The notes: generated by a model from the sequence alone, not told the origin. Shown: positions 1-8,929, numbered from the stretch's first letter. The stretch is 15,135 bases of DNA from an uncultured Bacteroidaceae bacterium (GCA_904502235.1 CAJGDP010000038.1:1-15135); one strand, 5' to 3'. Program-made: numbers and translations.

Positions 1-2
1 AA

Positions 3-2252
3 ATAAACACACCTGGTTCTTGGACACATGGTGTTGTTTACATTGACTTTGACAACAATGGCTTTACAGCGGGTGTGACAGAGAACTGGAAACCTACAGG
101 CGACCTTGTTGCTTATGCTTTCTACAACAACGACTCTTCTAGCGACGCATCAGGTTGGAATAGTGTTGGTACTGTAGTTAGCGGTGATAACAGAAACCGT
201 CCTGCAATACCTTCTTACACCATTCCTGCTGAGACACCTGCCGGCGAGTATCGCATCCGTTTCAAACTCGACTGGTGTAACATTGATCCAAATGGTGATG
301 CCGATGGTAAGTTTGACGACTTTATGGCTAATGGTGGTCAGATTTTCGATGCTAAGTTGGTTGTAGCTGATGAATCTACAGTTGAGCCAGAACCAGAGCC
401 AGCAGGTCCTTCTGTAGAGGAGATCGCTGCTCGCATTGCTAAGGCAAACGAGGCTCTTGCACCTGTTGGCGTAGGTTATCCAGCTGAGGCTCCACGTCAG
501 GCTCTTCAGGAGGCAATTGCAGCTTTGGAGGCTGAGGGTACACAGGAAAACTACGATGCATTGGCTACAGCAATCAACACTTACATAGCTACTGCCGATG
601 TAGTTCTTCCCGAGAACGGCAAATACTACACTCTTACAATGGTTGCAAAGAACGGTAACAAGTTCTATCTCAACTACACAGGTGAGGACGTTGCAATGGT
701 TGCACGTGGTACAGAGGAACTTCCCGAAAGCGCAAAATACCTTTGCGAGGCTAACGATAACGGTACAGTATCTTTGAAGACTATTGATGGCAAGTACCTT
801 GTTTATCATGTTAAATATGCTGGCCTAAGTTGGTTGGATAACGGTGGTGATACCGATGGTTTCCAGGATGCAAAGGATGCAATGACTGACATTACATTCG
901 CTAAGCTTCAGAAAGGTGGTAATGTTGCTGCTTCAAGCGATGAGGATGTCTTCGGTTTGTTGTCATGGTATGGCTTGCGTGGTACAGAAAACGGCACAGA
1001 AAAGTACGGCTACATGGTTTTGAAGACCGATGGTAGCGATTTTGACGGTGCAGATGCTCCTTTCTGGAATGATAATTTCTCTTCTGCATTCCGCGTTGAA
1101 GAGGCTGCAGCTCCTGTTGTTGAGCCTGAGCCCGAACCAGATCCGGAACCAGCAACACCTCCTACAATTGTAAGCATATCACCAACTGAAGGTAATATAA
1201 CTGAACTTGGCGAAATAATCATTACATTCAGCGGAGATGTTACACCAAACAAAACAGTTCTTTATATAGAACCTGGTTGGGTAGTGTTCAATTGGGTCGA
1301 TGATCCTTCTTTGCCAAAGAATCAGTTGAAATATGTAGCGGCTACTCCTATTACAGCTGTAGGTAAATATACATTGAATGGCTTTGATATAAGTGTATGG
1401 TATGATGCAGAAAAGACAATGTCAAAGAATTATTCAGGAACAACTTTTGAATGGAATGTTATAATTCCTGTGGCATTGGATTTGGTAAGTGTAACACCTT
1501 CTGCGGCTGTCGAGTCGTTCAAGAAGATTACAATGGAATTTACAAAGGATGTAAAACTTTTGGGTGTAGCAACTGGCGCGTCTATCAATGTGCTTGACGA
1601 AAATGAAGAAACTGTCTCTACTGCATGGTTGTTGAATTCTGTAGTTAACGGAAATGTTATTGAATTCGTATTGGATAAATCTGTTGAAAAGAACGGTACA
1701 TATTCATTCACAGTTCCTGCAGGAACTATTAACAGTGTTGATGGTGAGGTATATGAGGGTGGTACTTTCACATTCACAGTCAACAGAGCTCCTCAGACAT
1801 TTGCTTTGACTGCAAAACTTTATCCGACAGTTCAGGAAGGAACAGACGTTACAGAAATCAAAGGTATCCGTGTTACACATGAAGAAGGACAACAGATTGT
1901 AGCTCTTCCAACAGAATGGACCTTTAAGAATGAGGCAGGTAAAGAATATGAATTCAGCATAAGTTGGTTCTTCTATGATTTTGACGATATGCTTCTCATG
2001 TTCAACCCTGCGATTACAGAGGCTGGTGTGTATACACTGTCAATTCCTGCCGGTAGTTTGAAAACTGAAAGCGGTAAGGAATGTGAAGCTGCAGAATTCC
2101 AGTTTACTGTAGTTGCCACTGATACAGCAATTGATGCAGTTGACGCTGAGGCTGTAGACAATGTAATTTATGATGTTACCGGTCGTCGTGTAAACGAAGT
2201 TACCAAAGCCGGTATTTACATTGTGAACGGTAAAAAGATGCTTGTTAAGTAA
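3..2252 (+). CDS. Secreted GEVED / Ig-like multidomain protein, 5' end missing
   Basis: The frame is open from the left edge (first full codon at base 3), so the protein is truncated at its N-terminus. The GTG at 75 is not a credible start because it falls inside a domain. Residues 1-120 form the end of a GEVED module: the motif SWTHGVVYIDFDNNG matches SWMSAYVYVDWNNNG in the 794-residue protein at 6524-8908, and YTIPAETPAGEYRIRFKLDW matches FTIPAGTPAGLYRMRYKIDW there. A proline-glutamate linker follows, then a helical FIVAR-like segment, a lectin-like stretch (NGKYYTLTM to DGKYLVYH), a second Pro-Glu linker (about 1117-1160), and three Ig-like repeats of SbsA/Big type. The C-terminus VTGRRVNEVTKAGIYIVNG resembles the short type IX secretion/sorting tails of Bacteroidales. 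A surface adhesin or glycan-binding role is inferred. No catalytic motif is visible. Confidence 0.85.
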   Translation: MNTPGSWTHGVVYIDFDNNGFTAGVTENWKPTGDLVAYAFYNNDSSSDASGWNSVGTVVSGDNRNRPAIPSYTIPAETPAGEYRIRFKLDWCNIDPNGDADGKFDDFMANGGQIFDAKLVVADESTVEPEPEPAGPSVEEIAARIAKANEALAPVGVGYPAEAPRQALQEAIAALEAEGTQENYDALATAINTYIATADVVLPENGKYYTLTMVAKNGNKFYLNYTGEDVAMVARGTEELPESAKYLCEANDNGTVSLKTIDGKYLVYHVKYAGLSWLDNGGDTDGFQDAKDAMTDITFAKLQKGGNVAASSDEDVFGLLSWYGLRGTENGTEKYGYMVLKTDGSDFDGADAPFWNDNFSSAFRVEEAAAPVVEPEPEPDPEPATPPTIVSISPTEGNITELGEIIITFSGDVTPNKTVLYIEPGWVVFNWVDDPSLPKNQLKYVAATPITAVGKYTLNGFDISVWYDAEKTMSKNYSGTTFEWNVIIPVALDLVSVTPSAAVESFKKITMEFTKDVKLLGVATGASINVLDENEETVSTAWLLNSVVNGNVIEFVLDKSVEKNGTYSFTVPAGTINSVDGEVYEGGTFTFTVNRAPQTFALTAKLYPTVQEGTDVTEIKGIRVTHEEGQQIVALPTEWTFKNEAGKEYEFSISWFFYDFDDMLLMFNPAITEAGVYTLSIPAGSLKTESGKECEAAEFQFTVVATDTAIDAVDAEAVDNVIYDVTGRRVNEVTKAGIYIVNGKKMLVK

Positions 2253-2277
2253 AACGGTATTGTAATAAATGACAGAG

Positions 2278-2306
2278 TTGCCCGGAGCATTGCTTCGGGC
2301 AATTTT
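2278..2306 (+). terminator. Rho-independent terminator after the partial GEVED gene
   Basis: The arms TTGCCCGGAGC and GCTTCGGGCAA pair over 11 bp with one G-U, around an ATT loop, and are followed by TTTTG. It sits 25 bp after the stop codon. The serC promoter starts inside its T-tract, so the two transcription units are packed back to back. Confidence 0.85.
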
Positions 2307-2334
2307 GTTAATAGTGCAATTTTGCGTATCTTCG
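2304..2334 (+). promoter_or_regulatory. Bacteroidetes-type promoter of the serC operon
   Basis: TTTG at 2304-2307 is followed after 19 bp by TATCTTCG at 2327-2334, one base off the Bacteroidetes -7 consensus TAnnTTTG. The predicted start is near 2341, giving a leader of about 15 nt before the serC ATG at 2356. Confidence 0.65.
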
Positions 2335-2355
2335 CGCAGTGTTAAGATATAGAGA

Positions 2356-3420
2356 ATGAAGAAATATAATTTCAATGCCGGACCGTCGATGTTGCCACGC
2401 GAGGTGGTGGAAGCAACAGCTTCTGCCGTTCTCGACTATAATGGCATGGGGCTGTCGCTTATGGAGTTGAGTCATCGTTCGGCAGAGTTCAAGCCGATAT
2501 TGGATGAGGCTCGTGCGCTGCTTAAGGAACTTCTCGACGTGCCACAGGGCTATGAGGTGCTTTTTATTGGCGGCGGAGCCAGTATGCATTTCTGCATGGT
2601 TCCGTTCAATTTCCTTAACCGCAAGGCAGCTTACCTTAATACCGGTACTTGGGCTTCAAAGGCAATGAAAGAGGCGAAGCTCTTTGGCGAGGTTGTTGAA
2701 GTCGCATCATCAGCCGACAAAAAATTCAGTTATATCCCAAAGAATTTTGAAGTGCCTGCCGATGCTGATTATCTGCACGTAACTTCCAATAATACCATTT
2801 ATGGAACGCAGTTGCATAGCGATTTGGATTCTCCCGTTCCTATGATTGCCGATATGTCGTCCGACATTCTTTCGCGCCCGATTGATGTCTCAAAATACAG
2901 TTGTATATATGGCGGAGCGCAAAAGAATCTTGCGCAGTCGGGGTTGTCGTTTGCGATAGTGAAGGAGAGTGCACTCGGCAAGGTTGAACGCGCAATACCT
3001 TCGATTCTTGATTATGGCGTGCATATAGCAAACGGCTCATTGTTCAACACACCGCCTACGTTGCCAATCTATACCGCACTTTGTAATATGCGTTGGGTGA
3101 AGCAGCAGGGTGGAGTCGTGGAAATGGAACGTCGTGCCTTGCAGCGTGCCGAAATTCTCTACAGCGAGATAGACCGTAACCCCATGTTCTGCGCAACAGC
3201 CGACGGTGAAGACCGTTCATATATGAATATCGATTTTGTTATGGCACCCGGTTACGAGATTTTGGAAGAAAAATTTGTGGAATATGCCGCTTCGCGCGGT
3301 GTCGTTGCCATAAAAGGACACCGTTCCGTGGGTGGTTTCAGAGCTTCGTGCTATAATGCCATGCCCGTTGAAGGTGTAAGGCTTCTTGCGGAGTGTATGA
3401 GTGATTTTGCAAAAAGATGA
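2356..3420 (+). CDS. serC: Phosphoserine aminotransferase
   Basis: This PLP enzyme converts 3-phosphohydroxypyruvate and glutamate to O-phosphoserine, the second step of serine synthesis, in the cytoplasm. The N-terminus KKYNFNAGPSMLP is the SerC hallmark. The stretch FIGGGASMHF (residues 70-79) is the PLP phosphate-binding region, and GGAQKNLAQSG places the Schiff-base lysine at K190. GHRSVGGFRASCYNAMP near the C-terminus is the family signature that contacts substrate phosphate. The 354 residues match the usual length of about 360. It is the first gene of a three-gene run: the YigZ-family gene overlaps its stop by ATGA. In many Bacteroides genomes, as I recall, serC is followed by serA; no serA is present here. 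The same fold can also serve pyridoxine synthesis (4-phosphohydroxythreonine), which sequence alone does not exclude. Confidence 0.96.
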   Translation: MKKYNFNAGPSMLPREVVEATASAVLDYNGMGLSLMELSHRSAEFKPILDEARALLKELLDVPQGYEVLFIGGGASMHFCMVPFNFLNRKAAYLNTGTWASKAMKEAKLFGEVVEVASSADKKFSYIPKNFEVPADADYLHVTSNNTIYGTQLHSDLDSPVPMIADMSSDILSRPIDVSKYSCIYGGAQKNLAQSGLSFAIVKESALGKVERAIPSILDYGVHIANGSLFNTPPTLPIYTALCNMRWVKQQGGVVEMERRALQRAEILYSEIDRNPMFCATADGEDRSYMNIDFVMAPGYEILEEKFVEYAASRGVVAIKGHRSVGGFRASCYNAMPVEGVRLLAECMSDFAKR

Positions 3421-4049
3421 AGGAGATGCTTGAACAGGATGTATATAAAACCATAGAGGAGCAGGGTGAGGCAATCTACACCGAAAAACGCAGCAAATTC
3501 CTTGCTTTTGCCATTCCTGTAACCACTATCGAGGAAGTTAAGGAGTGGATTGAGGTGTATCAGAAAAAGTATTACGATGCACGCCATGTATGCTATGCCT
3601 ATCGTCTTGGCGAGCGTGGCGACCAGGAGCGTTCAAACGATAACGGAGAACCGTCGGGTACTGCCGGAAAGCCTATCCTTGGGCAGATACACAGCAAGGA
3701 ACTTACAAATGTACTTGTGATTGTCGTGCGTTACTTCGGTGGTGTTAAACTTGGTACAAGCGGTCTTATTGTGGCTTATCGTGCAGCTGCGGCAGAGGCT
3801 CTCGAAGCCGTTCCGCATATCGAGAAGACAATAAACGGCGAGATTGTCCTTAAATTCTCGTATCCGTTGCTCAACGATGTACTGCGTATAGTAAAAGAGG
3901 AAGAACCGAAGGTGGTGGAGCAGATTTTTGACAACGACTGCATGGTGCGTCTTTCTATGCGTCTTTCGCGTCTGCCACGTCTTGTGGAACGTTACGAAAA
4001 GCTTGTTATAGCAAGCAGAAACGATCTTAAAATAGAAAAACCCGAGTGA
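3417..4049 (+). CDS. YigZ / IMPACT (UPF0029) family protein
   Basis: The 210 residues match the YigZ family in length and order. The N-terminal IMPACT domain has KRSKFLAFAIPV, DARHVCYAYRLG, DNGEPSGTAGKPIL and VVRYFGGVKLGTSGL, all conserved blocks of UPF0029. The C-terminal 70 residues fit the small ferredoxin-like DUF1949 domain. The molecular role of bacterial YigZ is not settled; the eukaryotic relative IMPACT/YIH1 regulates the GCN2 kinase, so a link to translation or nucleic acid binding is plausible but unproven. The gene starts at the ATGA overlap with the serC stop, which implies translational coupling. A second ATG three codons later (3426) directly follows AAGGAG, too close for a normal ribosome site, so I keep the first start. 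It is cytoplasmic, with no signal sequence. Confidence 0.93.
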   Translation: MKEMLEQDVYKTIEEQGEAIYTEKRSKFLAFAIPVTTIEEVKEWIEVYQKKYYDARHVCYAYRLGERGDQERSNDNGEPSGTAGKPILGQIHSKELTNVLVIVVRYFGGVKLGTSGLIVAYRAAAAEALEAVPHIEKTINGEIVLKFSYPLLNDVLRIVKEEEPKVVEQIFDNDCMVRLSMRLSRLPRLVERYEKLVIASRNDLKIEKPE

Positions 4050-4052
4050 ACC

Positions 4053-4802
4053 ATGTTTAATCTCCCTGAATTTATAGAACTTCTTAAGGCTGTAACCGTT
4101 GACTGCAAGGATAACGGCAAGGAGTTTACGGTAACAACCCGTGTCGAGGTTATCGAGAATCTGCTTAAAGACAGTGCGTATAAACTAGTTGCTCGCGAAC
4201 CGCTTTCGCTTATTTATGCAAAGCACGAACTTTGTGAAGGCGAAAGTGTTGCTCTTGTATCTTCCCATGTAGACTGCCTCTATGAAAATTGTTTCTGCAG
4301 TGTAGAAGAGGCTTTTTTGCGCGGAACATTCGATAACAGCTTCGGCAATGCCGCAATATTGTGGATGATGCTTCATGATATGCTTCCCGATAATGTTGTT
4401 GTGGCTTTTACGGGCGATGAAGAACGCGATTCGCAAGGTGCAGTGCAGACTGTGCTTGCTCTTGGACGTATGCAGTGCAAAATAAAATTCGCCCTTGTTC
4501 TTGAGGTTACCAATGTGGGGTGGGGAAGAGGTGCACACTTTGCTTTGGAAAATGATAATGGAATAGACCTGCTTACGGCATATTCCATTGTTGAGACAGT
4601 CCGCTTGCTTGGTGCCGAATATGTTTTTGAGCACAATGCCGAACCCGACGAATCGTGGGATTACAGCAACTACGGCATACCGTCGCTCACTCTTTCGATG
4701 CCCGTTGGTGGTAATATGCACTCTAATGAGGGTGTGCTGTTACATAAAGAGGCGATTGATACCTATTGTCAGGTGCTTTCGCTATTACCGTTCCTGTTTT
4801 AG
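4053..4802 (+). CDS. M20/M28/M42-like metallopeptidase family protein
   Basis: The 249-residue cytoplasmic protein keeps the spacing of co-catalytic zinc peptidases: SSHVD (H72, D74), FDNSFGNA (D94), FTGDEERDSQGA (E123, E124), VLEVTN (E151) and MHSNEG (H223). In M20/M28/M42 enzymes the matching residues are HxD, a bridging Asp, the catalytic Glu with a Glu ligand, an Asp or Glu ligand, and a final His. E151 sits where Asp is most common. There is no lid or dimerisation domain, so the protein is shorter than most of these enzymes (300-480 residues). Aminopeptidase or deacylase activity is inferred; the substrate is unknown. It starts 3 nt after the YigZ-family stop and is the last gene of the serC operon. 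No convincing terminator follows. Confidence 0.75.
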   Translation: MFNLPEFIELLKAVTVDCKDNGKEFTVTTRVEVIENLLKDSAYKLVAREPLSLIYAKHELCEGESVALVSSHVDCLYENCFCSVEEAFLRGTFDNSFGNAAILWMMLHDMLPDNVVVAFTGDEERDSQGAVQTVLALGRMQCKIKFALVLEVTNVGWGRGAHFALENDNGIDLLTAYSIVETVRLLGAEYVFEHNAEPDESWDYSNYGIPSLTLSMPVGGNMHSNEGVLLHKEAIDTYCQVLSLLPFLF

Positions 4803-4953
4803 TTAATATTTCTATTATTGTCAAATATTACCAAAAATGTGTTGGTGAAATTTTCTGTTTTAATTTTTTTTTTTTTCTTTGCAAAAGGTATAATGCGCGT
4901 TGTGCATATACAAATGAGTTGAAAAAAAAGATAATTAACCAACAATTTAAGCA
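4803..4953 (+). promoter_or_regulatory. Intergenic region with T13 tract and weak promoter candidate for the fucosidase unit
   Basis: This AT-rich gap separates the serC operon from the fucosidase gene. It contains 13 consecutive T at 4864-4876, then CTTTGC. The only -7-like match is TTTCTTTG at 4874-4881 (consensus TAnnTTTG, one mismatch), with TTTT at 4851-4854 as a poor -33 element 19 bp upstream. A predicted start near 4888 would leave a leader of about 65 nt. A TATAAT at 4889-4894 lacks a partner element. An A/T-only hairpin near 4806-4830 is too weak to call as a terminator. The bases before the ATG (ACCAACAATTTAAGCA) are A-rich, as expected for Bacteroidetes translation starts. Confidence 0.35.
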
Positions 4954-6489
4954 ATGAAAAAACTATTTACTATTTTGGTTTTGTGTGGTGTTCTGTCGCC
5001 GGCAATAACCATGGCGCAGTTTCAGCTGAAAGATGAAGCTCCGTCTGTATCCGACAATGCGCCACTTCCGGTGCATCCGGTGCCTAGTGATCGACAACTT
5101 TTGTGGAACGAGACTGAGTTCTATGCATTTTTCCACTATGGTATGAATACCTTTACCGGTTCTGAGTGGGGCTATGGTAATGAAGCCGAGTCAAGATACG
5201 CTCCCAAGGCTATGCCAAATCCTGAGCAGTGGGTTACTGCAGTAAAGGCTGCCGGTATGAATGGCGGTATTGCCGTTGTAAAGCACCACGACGGTTTCTG
5301 CTTGTGGCCAACAACTACCACAGAACACAGCATCAAGAAAGCCGGTAATGAGAATGGACGTAATGCGAACATTCCTAAACTGTTTGCTGATGCAAGCCGT
5401 AAGCATGGCATGAAGTATGGTTTCTATATCTCTCCATGGGACCGTAACTCTGCACACTATGGCAAAGACACTTATGTTACAGAGGTGTTCTTGAAACAGT
5501 GTGAGGAATTGGCTGAATATGGTTCGGATCAGTTCGAGATGTGGTTCGACGGTGCACGCGGTGGTGACGGATACTATGGTGGCGAAGGTGGTAACCGCGA
5601 CATCGACCCCGAAATCTACTACGATGTGCCTAACTTGCGTACACGCGTACACCGCATTGCTCCAAACTGTATTATGTGGGGTGTAGGTGGTGAAGCACGT
5701 TGGATTGGTAACGAGTCGGGTTATGCAGGTGAAACAAACTGGGCTATGACAGATTATCTCTCGGAGACAGTTATACGTGAAGAAGGTGATATCGACGGTT
5801 GGTTCTGGAATCCGGGTGAGAGCGATGCCAAGGCAACAAGTGCAGGCTGGTTCTGGCACCAGGGTGAATCAATGAAGAGTGCCGAGCGTCTTTTCCAAAT
5901 GTATCTTGAGACTGTTGGTCGTAATGCAACACTTATTCTTAACTGTCCTCCAAACCAGTATGGTATTCTTCCCGACAATACAGTAAATGAATTGAGTAAA
6001 TTGGGTAAGATGCTGCACGAGCGTCTGGCTGTTCCTGTTTATGGACTCGACGAGAGCACTGCGGCAACAGATTTTGCAAAGAGTGCAACAATTGAAGTGA
6101 GCGAGACACGTACCGGTGGAAAGTATGAGGCTGCCAACCTCACCGATGGCAACAAGGAAACATATTGGGGTACAAACGATGAAAACCTTACTGCTACCAT
6201 AACACTTTCTTGGGATACTCCTCAGGTAATACGTTACCTCGTTTTGCAGGAGCCTGTTTTCTTGGGTCAGCGTATAAAGGATTTCAAGATTGAATACAGT
6301 GCCGATGGAACATCATGGACTGAACTATGTCCTGCAATGCAGACAACTACCGTAGGCTACAAGCGTATAATTCCTTTGAACGGAAAGACAAGTGAAAGCT
6401 ATGGCAGCGGTTATAATGCAAAGAAATTGCGTATAACAATTCTGGATAGCCGTGCTTGTCCTTTGCTCTCTAACTTGAATGTATATTAA
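4954..6489 (+). CDS. Exported alpha-L-fucosidase, GH29, with discoidin-like C-terminal domain
   Basis: The product hydrolyses terminal alpha-L-fucose from glycans. Residues 1-21 are a signal peptide (KKLFTILVL core, cleavage after ITMA) with no lipobox, so a periplasmic or secreted location is expected. The GH29 barrel covers about 35-365: FAFFHYGMNTF, VVKHHDGFCLWPT (K110-H112), YGFYISPWDR, FEMWFDGARGG and LETVGRNATLILNCPPN are family blocks. D199 in WFDGA is the expected nucleophile. Residues 375-511 form an F5/8 type C (CBM32-like) domain: ANLTDGNKETYWGTND and FKIEYSADGTSWTEL are typical. The layout resembles GH29 subfamily B enzymes, which act on alpha-1,3/1,4-fucose of Lewis-type glycans, but that assignment is inference. 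It leads a two-gene unit with the GEVED protein 34 bp downstream. No SusC/SusD pair is visible, so this is not a complete utilisation locus within the window. Confidence 0.93.
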   Translation: MKKLFTILVLCGVLSPAITMAQFQLKDEAPSVSDNAPLPVHPVPSDRQLLWNETEFYAFFHYGMNTFTGSEWGYGNEAESRYAPKAMPNPEQWVTAVKAAGMNGGIAVVKHHDGFCLWPTTTTEHSIKKAGNENGRNANIPKLFADASRKHGMKYGFYISPWDRNSAHYGKDTYVTEVFLKQCEELAEYGSDQFEMWFDGARGGDGYYGGEGGNRDIDPEIYYDVPNLRTRVHRIAPNCIMWGVGGEARWIGNESGYAGETNWAMTDYLSETVIREEGDIDGWFWNPGESDAKATSAGWFWHQGESMKSAERLFQMYLETVGRNATLILNCPPNQYGILPDNTVNELSKLGKMLHERLAVPVYGLDESTAATDFAKSATIEVSETRTGGKYEAANLTDGNKETYWGTNDENLTATITLSWDTPQVIRYLVLQEPVFLGQRIKDFKIEYSADGTSWTELCPAMQTTTVGYKRIIPLNGKTSESYGSGYNAKKLRITILDSRACPLLSNLNVY

Positions 6490-6523
6490 GAAACATCGAC
6501 ACAATATTTAAAATAAAGAATCT

Positions 6524-8908
6524 ATGAAAAAGAATATATTATTTTCAGCTGCGTTGATGTTCTTGGGCTTAACATCTTCAGCGCAAACAACGATAACATT
6601 CGACAGCGAGGATTATAAATCCATATCTGTTTATGATAAATGGGAAGAGAGTCCATTCCGCACAGGTGCCCTCAGTGGAAATGCCGGGGTAACAGAAAAT
6701 CCCGATGTTGCTGTGGACGAAGTAATGGGTGTGGCTCCAAACTCCACAGGTAAAGTTTTGGCTTTGCAGCGTAGCCGCTTCGGTAGCAACACCTTCGGTG
6801 TCAGAATAGATCTTAAGGAGCCTATACGCATGACAAAACAGTTGCAGTATATCCATGTGATGACATATCTTAAGGATAAACCAGCTGACAGCCGTTTCAT
6901 GGTCATCGGCTTGGGTAAACGTATTGAGGATAGCTGGAATTGGCAGACAGGTGAAGAGGAGCAGTTCTGGGCGGTTACAAACGTAAATCTCGCTCCCAAA
7001 GCCGGCTGGCAGGATGTAGTGCTTGGTTTCAAGGGCTTTTCGTACTCAAAAGAGGAGAATGCCAACAGCGGTATCGATATCTACTCTTTGATTCTCGTTC
7101 CCGATGTGCGCTCTCCACATGCAGATAAGGCAGATTGGGTTGCATATTTCGATGAAATTGTAATTGACAACAATCCCGACAAGCGTTTCTCTACCGATAA
7201 GTATGCCCTTACCTATGATAAGGATGCAACAACCACCCGCACTGACCGTTCTTTCAATAGTGTAGGTCTTGTATCTTCGGGTGTAACCTATACATCAACA
7301 GCAACTGCCGGCAAGGTTTATACCGATAATACAACAGTCAGCGTCTTCTCGGCAAAGGCCGGTACTCAGGTGCAACCAACATTCAACTACACAGGTTCTT
7401 GGATGAGTGCTTATGTGTATGTCGACTGGAACAACAACGGTAAATTCGAATATAATGTAAACAACAACGGAACACCTGCTGAGGGTAGCGAAATTGTCAG
7501 CTACAACGCGGCTATGATTGGCGAAACCTGGTACAAGAGCGACGGAACAACTGTTGCTAATGGTAATACCATCGGAAGTGGTGTGCCTTCGTTTACTATA
7601 CCAGCAGGTACTCCTGCCGGTCTCTATCGTATGCGCTATAAGATTGACTGGAACAGTATAGACCCAGCCGGAAGCAATACTATTATTCCCGACGGTGGCG
7701 GATATGTGGATCTAATGCTTGATGTGCATGGCGACAAAGTTTCGGTAAGTGCTTCACAGCTCAATGGTGATATCGTGCTGGCATCAGATGAGAGTGCGTT
7801 GCAAGGTTATCAGGCAAATTATGCTACAGCATTGAAAGTTAAGGATATTCCTGCGCCAGGCTTTATTCAGAACGGCTTTGACCTAAAGTATGGTTACAAT
7901 GTAAATGCAGTTGAGCAACTCGATGAGAATGGAAACCCCAATTGGATTTTGGTAAATGTTCCACAGAATGCGATTGCAGCCGATGGTACATATACAATTC
8001 CTGCCGAGTATATACGCGGTGGTCAGGTGAGCATCAAGGGAGATATGCAGCAGGCTTATACCTACACAGTGAATGTTACAGGTGTCGATGGTGGTATCGT
8101 GTATGGCGGTAAGGAGTACAAGGATGGTGAGACAATCTATGTAAGCCAGTTCTTCACCGCCGAGGATGTTGTTGCTATAGCCGTTGAGGGTTATACCTCC
8201 AAAATATCTTTGGATACCAAAAACAATACAATTGTAGTTGAATATAATAGAATTCAAGACTATCGTCAGATAACCTCGCTCGGCGAACTCAAGAACGATG
8301 CTGTCTATCATATCACAGCAAAGAGTGGTGAAGGTTATTTTGCATGGAATACATCTATTTCAGACACATATCTGAGTTTGCGTGGTATGACTACATCTTC
8401 TTACAATAATTTGCCCTCCAATCAGGCAGTTGTGAATATATATAAGTCTCCAATTGACCCTTTTGATATGACCGTCGTGTGGCAGATCATAAAGGAAGAT
8501 GGTAAATACTATCTCTTTCAGCCTGCAAAGCAGGAATATGTTACACGCGTAGACCGTGACTATAAATTCACTGCTGAAAAGACAGCTCTGGATAATATAC
8601 GCGACAATGGCGACGGTACATTCAGCTTTCACGCCGGTGGCGGTTACGGCGAAAGTTCAACATATTTTGCTTGTATTGTAACAAATGAAGCATTGACAGC
8701 TGTGCGCAATTGGACTTGGAACGACCATGGTTCTGTAATGTATATTTATGAGAATCCTAATATCAATCTGAACGGTACTTGTATAGATAATGTTGCATTC
8801 GAGGATGATGTATGCAAGGGAATATATAATTTGCATGGTCAGAAACTTGAAAAACTTCCGTCTGAAGGTATTGTTATAGTGAACGGGCGTAAATACCTTG
8901 TAAAGTAA
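6524..8908 (+). CDS. Secreted GEVED-domain protein with C-terminal sorting-like tail
   Basis: The 794-residue protein starts with a signal peptide (cleavage near SSA-Q21). Residues 21-220 look like a beta-sandwich, carbohydrate-binding type domain closing with WVAYFDEIVIDNNP. Residues about 255-405 form a complete GEVED module, with SWMSAYVYVDWNNNGKF and FTIPAGTPAGLYRMRYKIDW. After short Ig-like segments, residues about 585-750 resemble a lectin-like region (DAVYHITAKSGEGYFAW, DGKYYLFQP). The tail GIYNLHGQKLEKLPSEGIVI ending NGRKYLVK resembles short type IX sorting tails. It shares the GEVED module, the DGKY(Y/L)L lectin-like motif and the tail with the partial protein at 3-2252, so the two are paralogues with different middle domains. 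No promoter is seen in the 34 bp after the fucosidase gene, so cotranscription is likely. A glycan-binding or adhesive partner of the fucosidase is inferred. There is no catalytic motif. Confidence 0.85.
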   Translation: MKKNILFSAALMFLGLTSSAQTTITFDSEDYKSISVYDKWEESPFRTGALSGNAGVTENPDVAVDEVMGVAPNSTGKVLALQRSRFGSNTFGVRIDLKEPIRMTKQLQYIHVMTYLKDKPADSRFMVIGLGKRIEDSWNWQTGEEEQFWAVTNVNLAPKAGWQDVVLGFKGFSYSKEENANSGIDIYSLILVPDVRSPHADKADWVAYFDEIVIDNNPDKRFSTDKYALTYDKDATTTRTDRSFNSVGLVSSGVTYTSTATAGKVYTDNTTVSVFSAKAGTQVQPTFNYTGSWMSAYVYVDWNNNGKFEYNVNNNGTPAEGSEIVSYNAAMIGETWYKSDGTTVANGNTIGSGVPSFTIPAGTPAGLYRMRYKIDWNSIDPAGSNTIIPDGGGYVDLMLDVHGDKVSVSASQLNGDIVLASDESALQGYQANYATALKVKDIPAPGFIQNGFDLKYGYNVNAVEQLDENGNPNWILVNVPQNAIAADGTYTIPAEYIRGGQVSIKGDMQQAYTYTVNVTGVDGGIVYGGKEYKDGETIYVSQFFTAEDVVAIAVEGYTSKISLDTKNNTIVVEYNRIQDYRQITSLGELKNDAVYHITAKSGEGYFAWNTSISDTYLSLRGMTTSSYNNLPSNQAVVNIYKSPIDPFDMTVVWQIIKEDGKYYLFQPAKQEYVTRVDRDYKFTAEKTALDNIRDNGDGTFSFHAGGGYGESSTYFACIVTNEALTAVRNWTWNDHGSVMYIYENPNINLNGTCIDNVAFEDDVCKGIYNLHGQKLEKLPSEGIVIVNGRKYLVK

Positions 8909-8929
8909 ATTCTATAACTTTTTATAATG

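Noticed and set aside
75..77. GTG as start of the first gene
   Set aside because: The frame is open to the left edge and the codons before it encode conserved GEVED residues (SWTHGVVYIDFDNNG), so the gene begins outside the window.
4806..4830. Possible terminator after the metallopeptidase gene
   Set aside because: The only stem is A/T-only (AATATTT with AAATATT) with a long loop and no T-tract, too weak to call.
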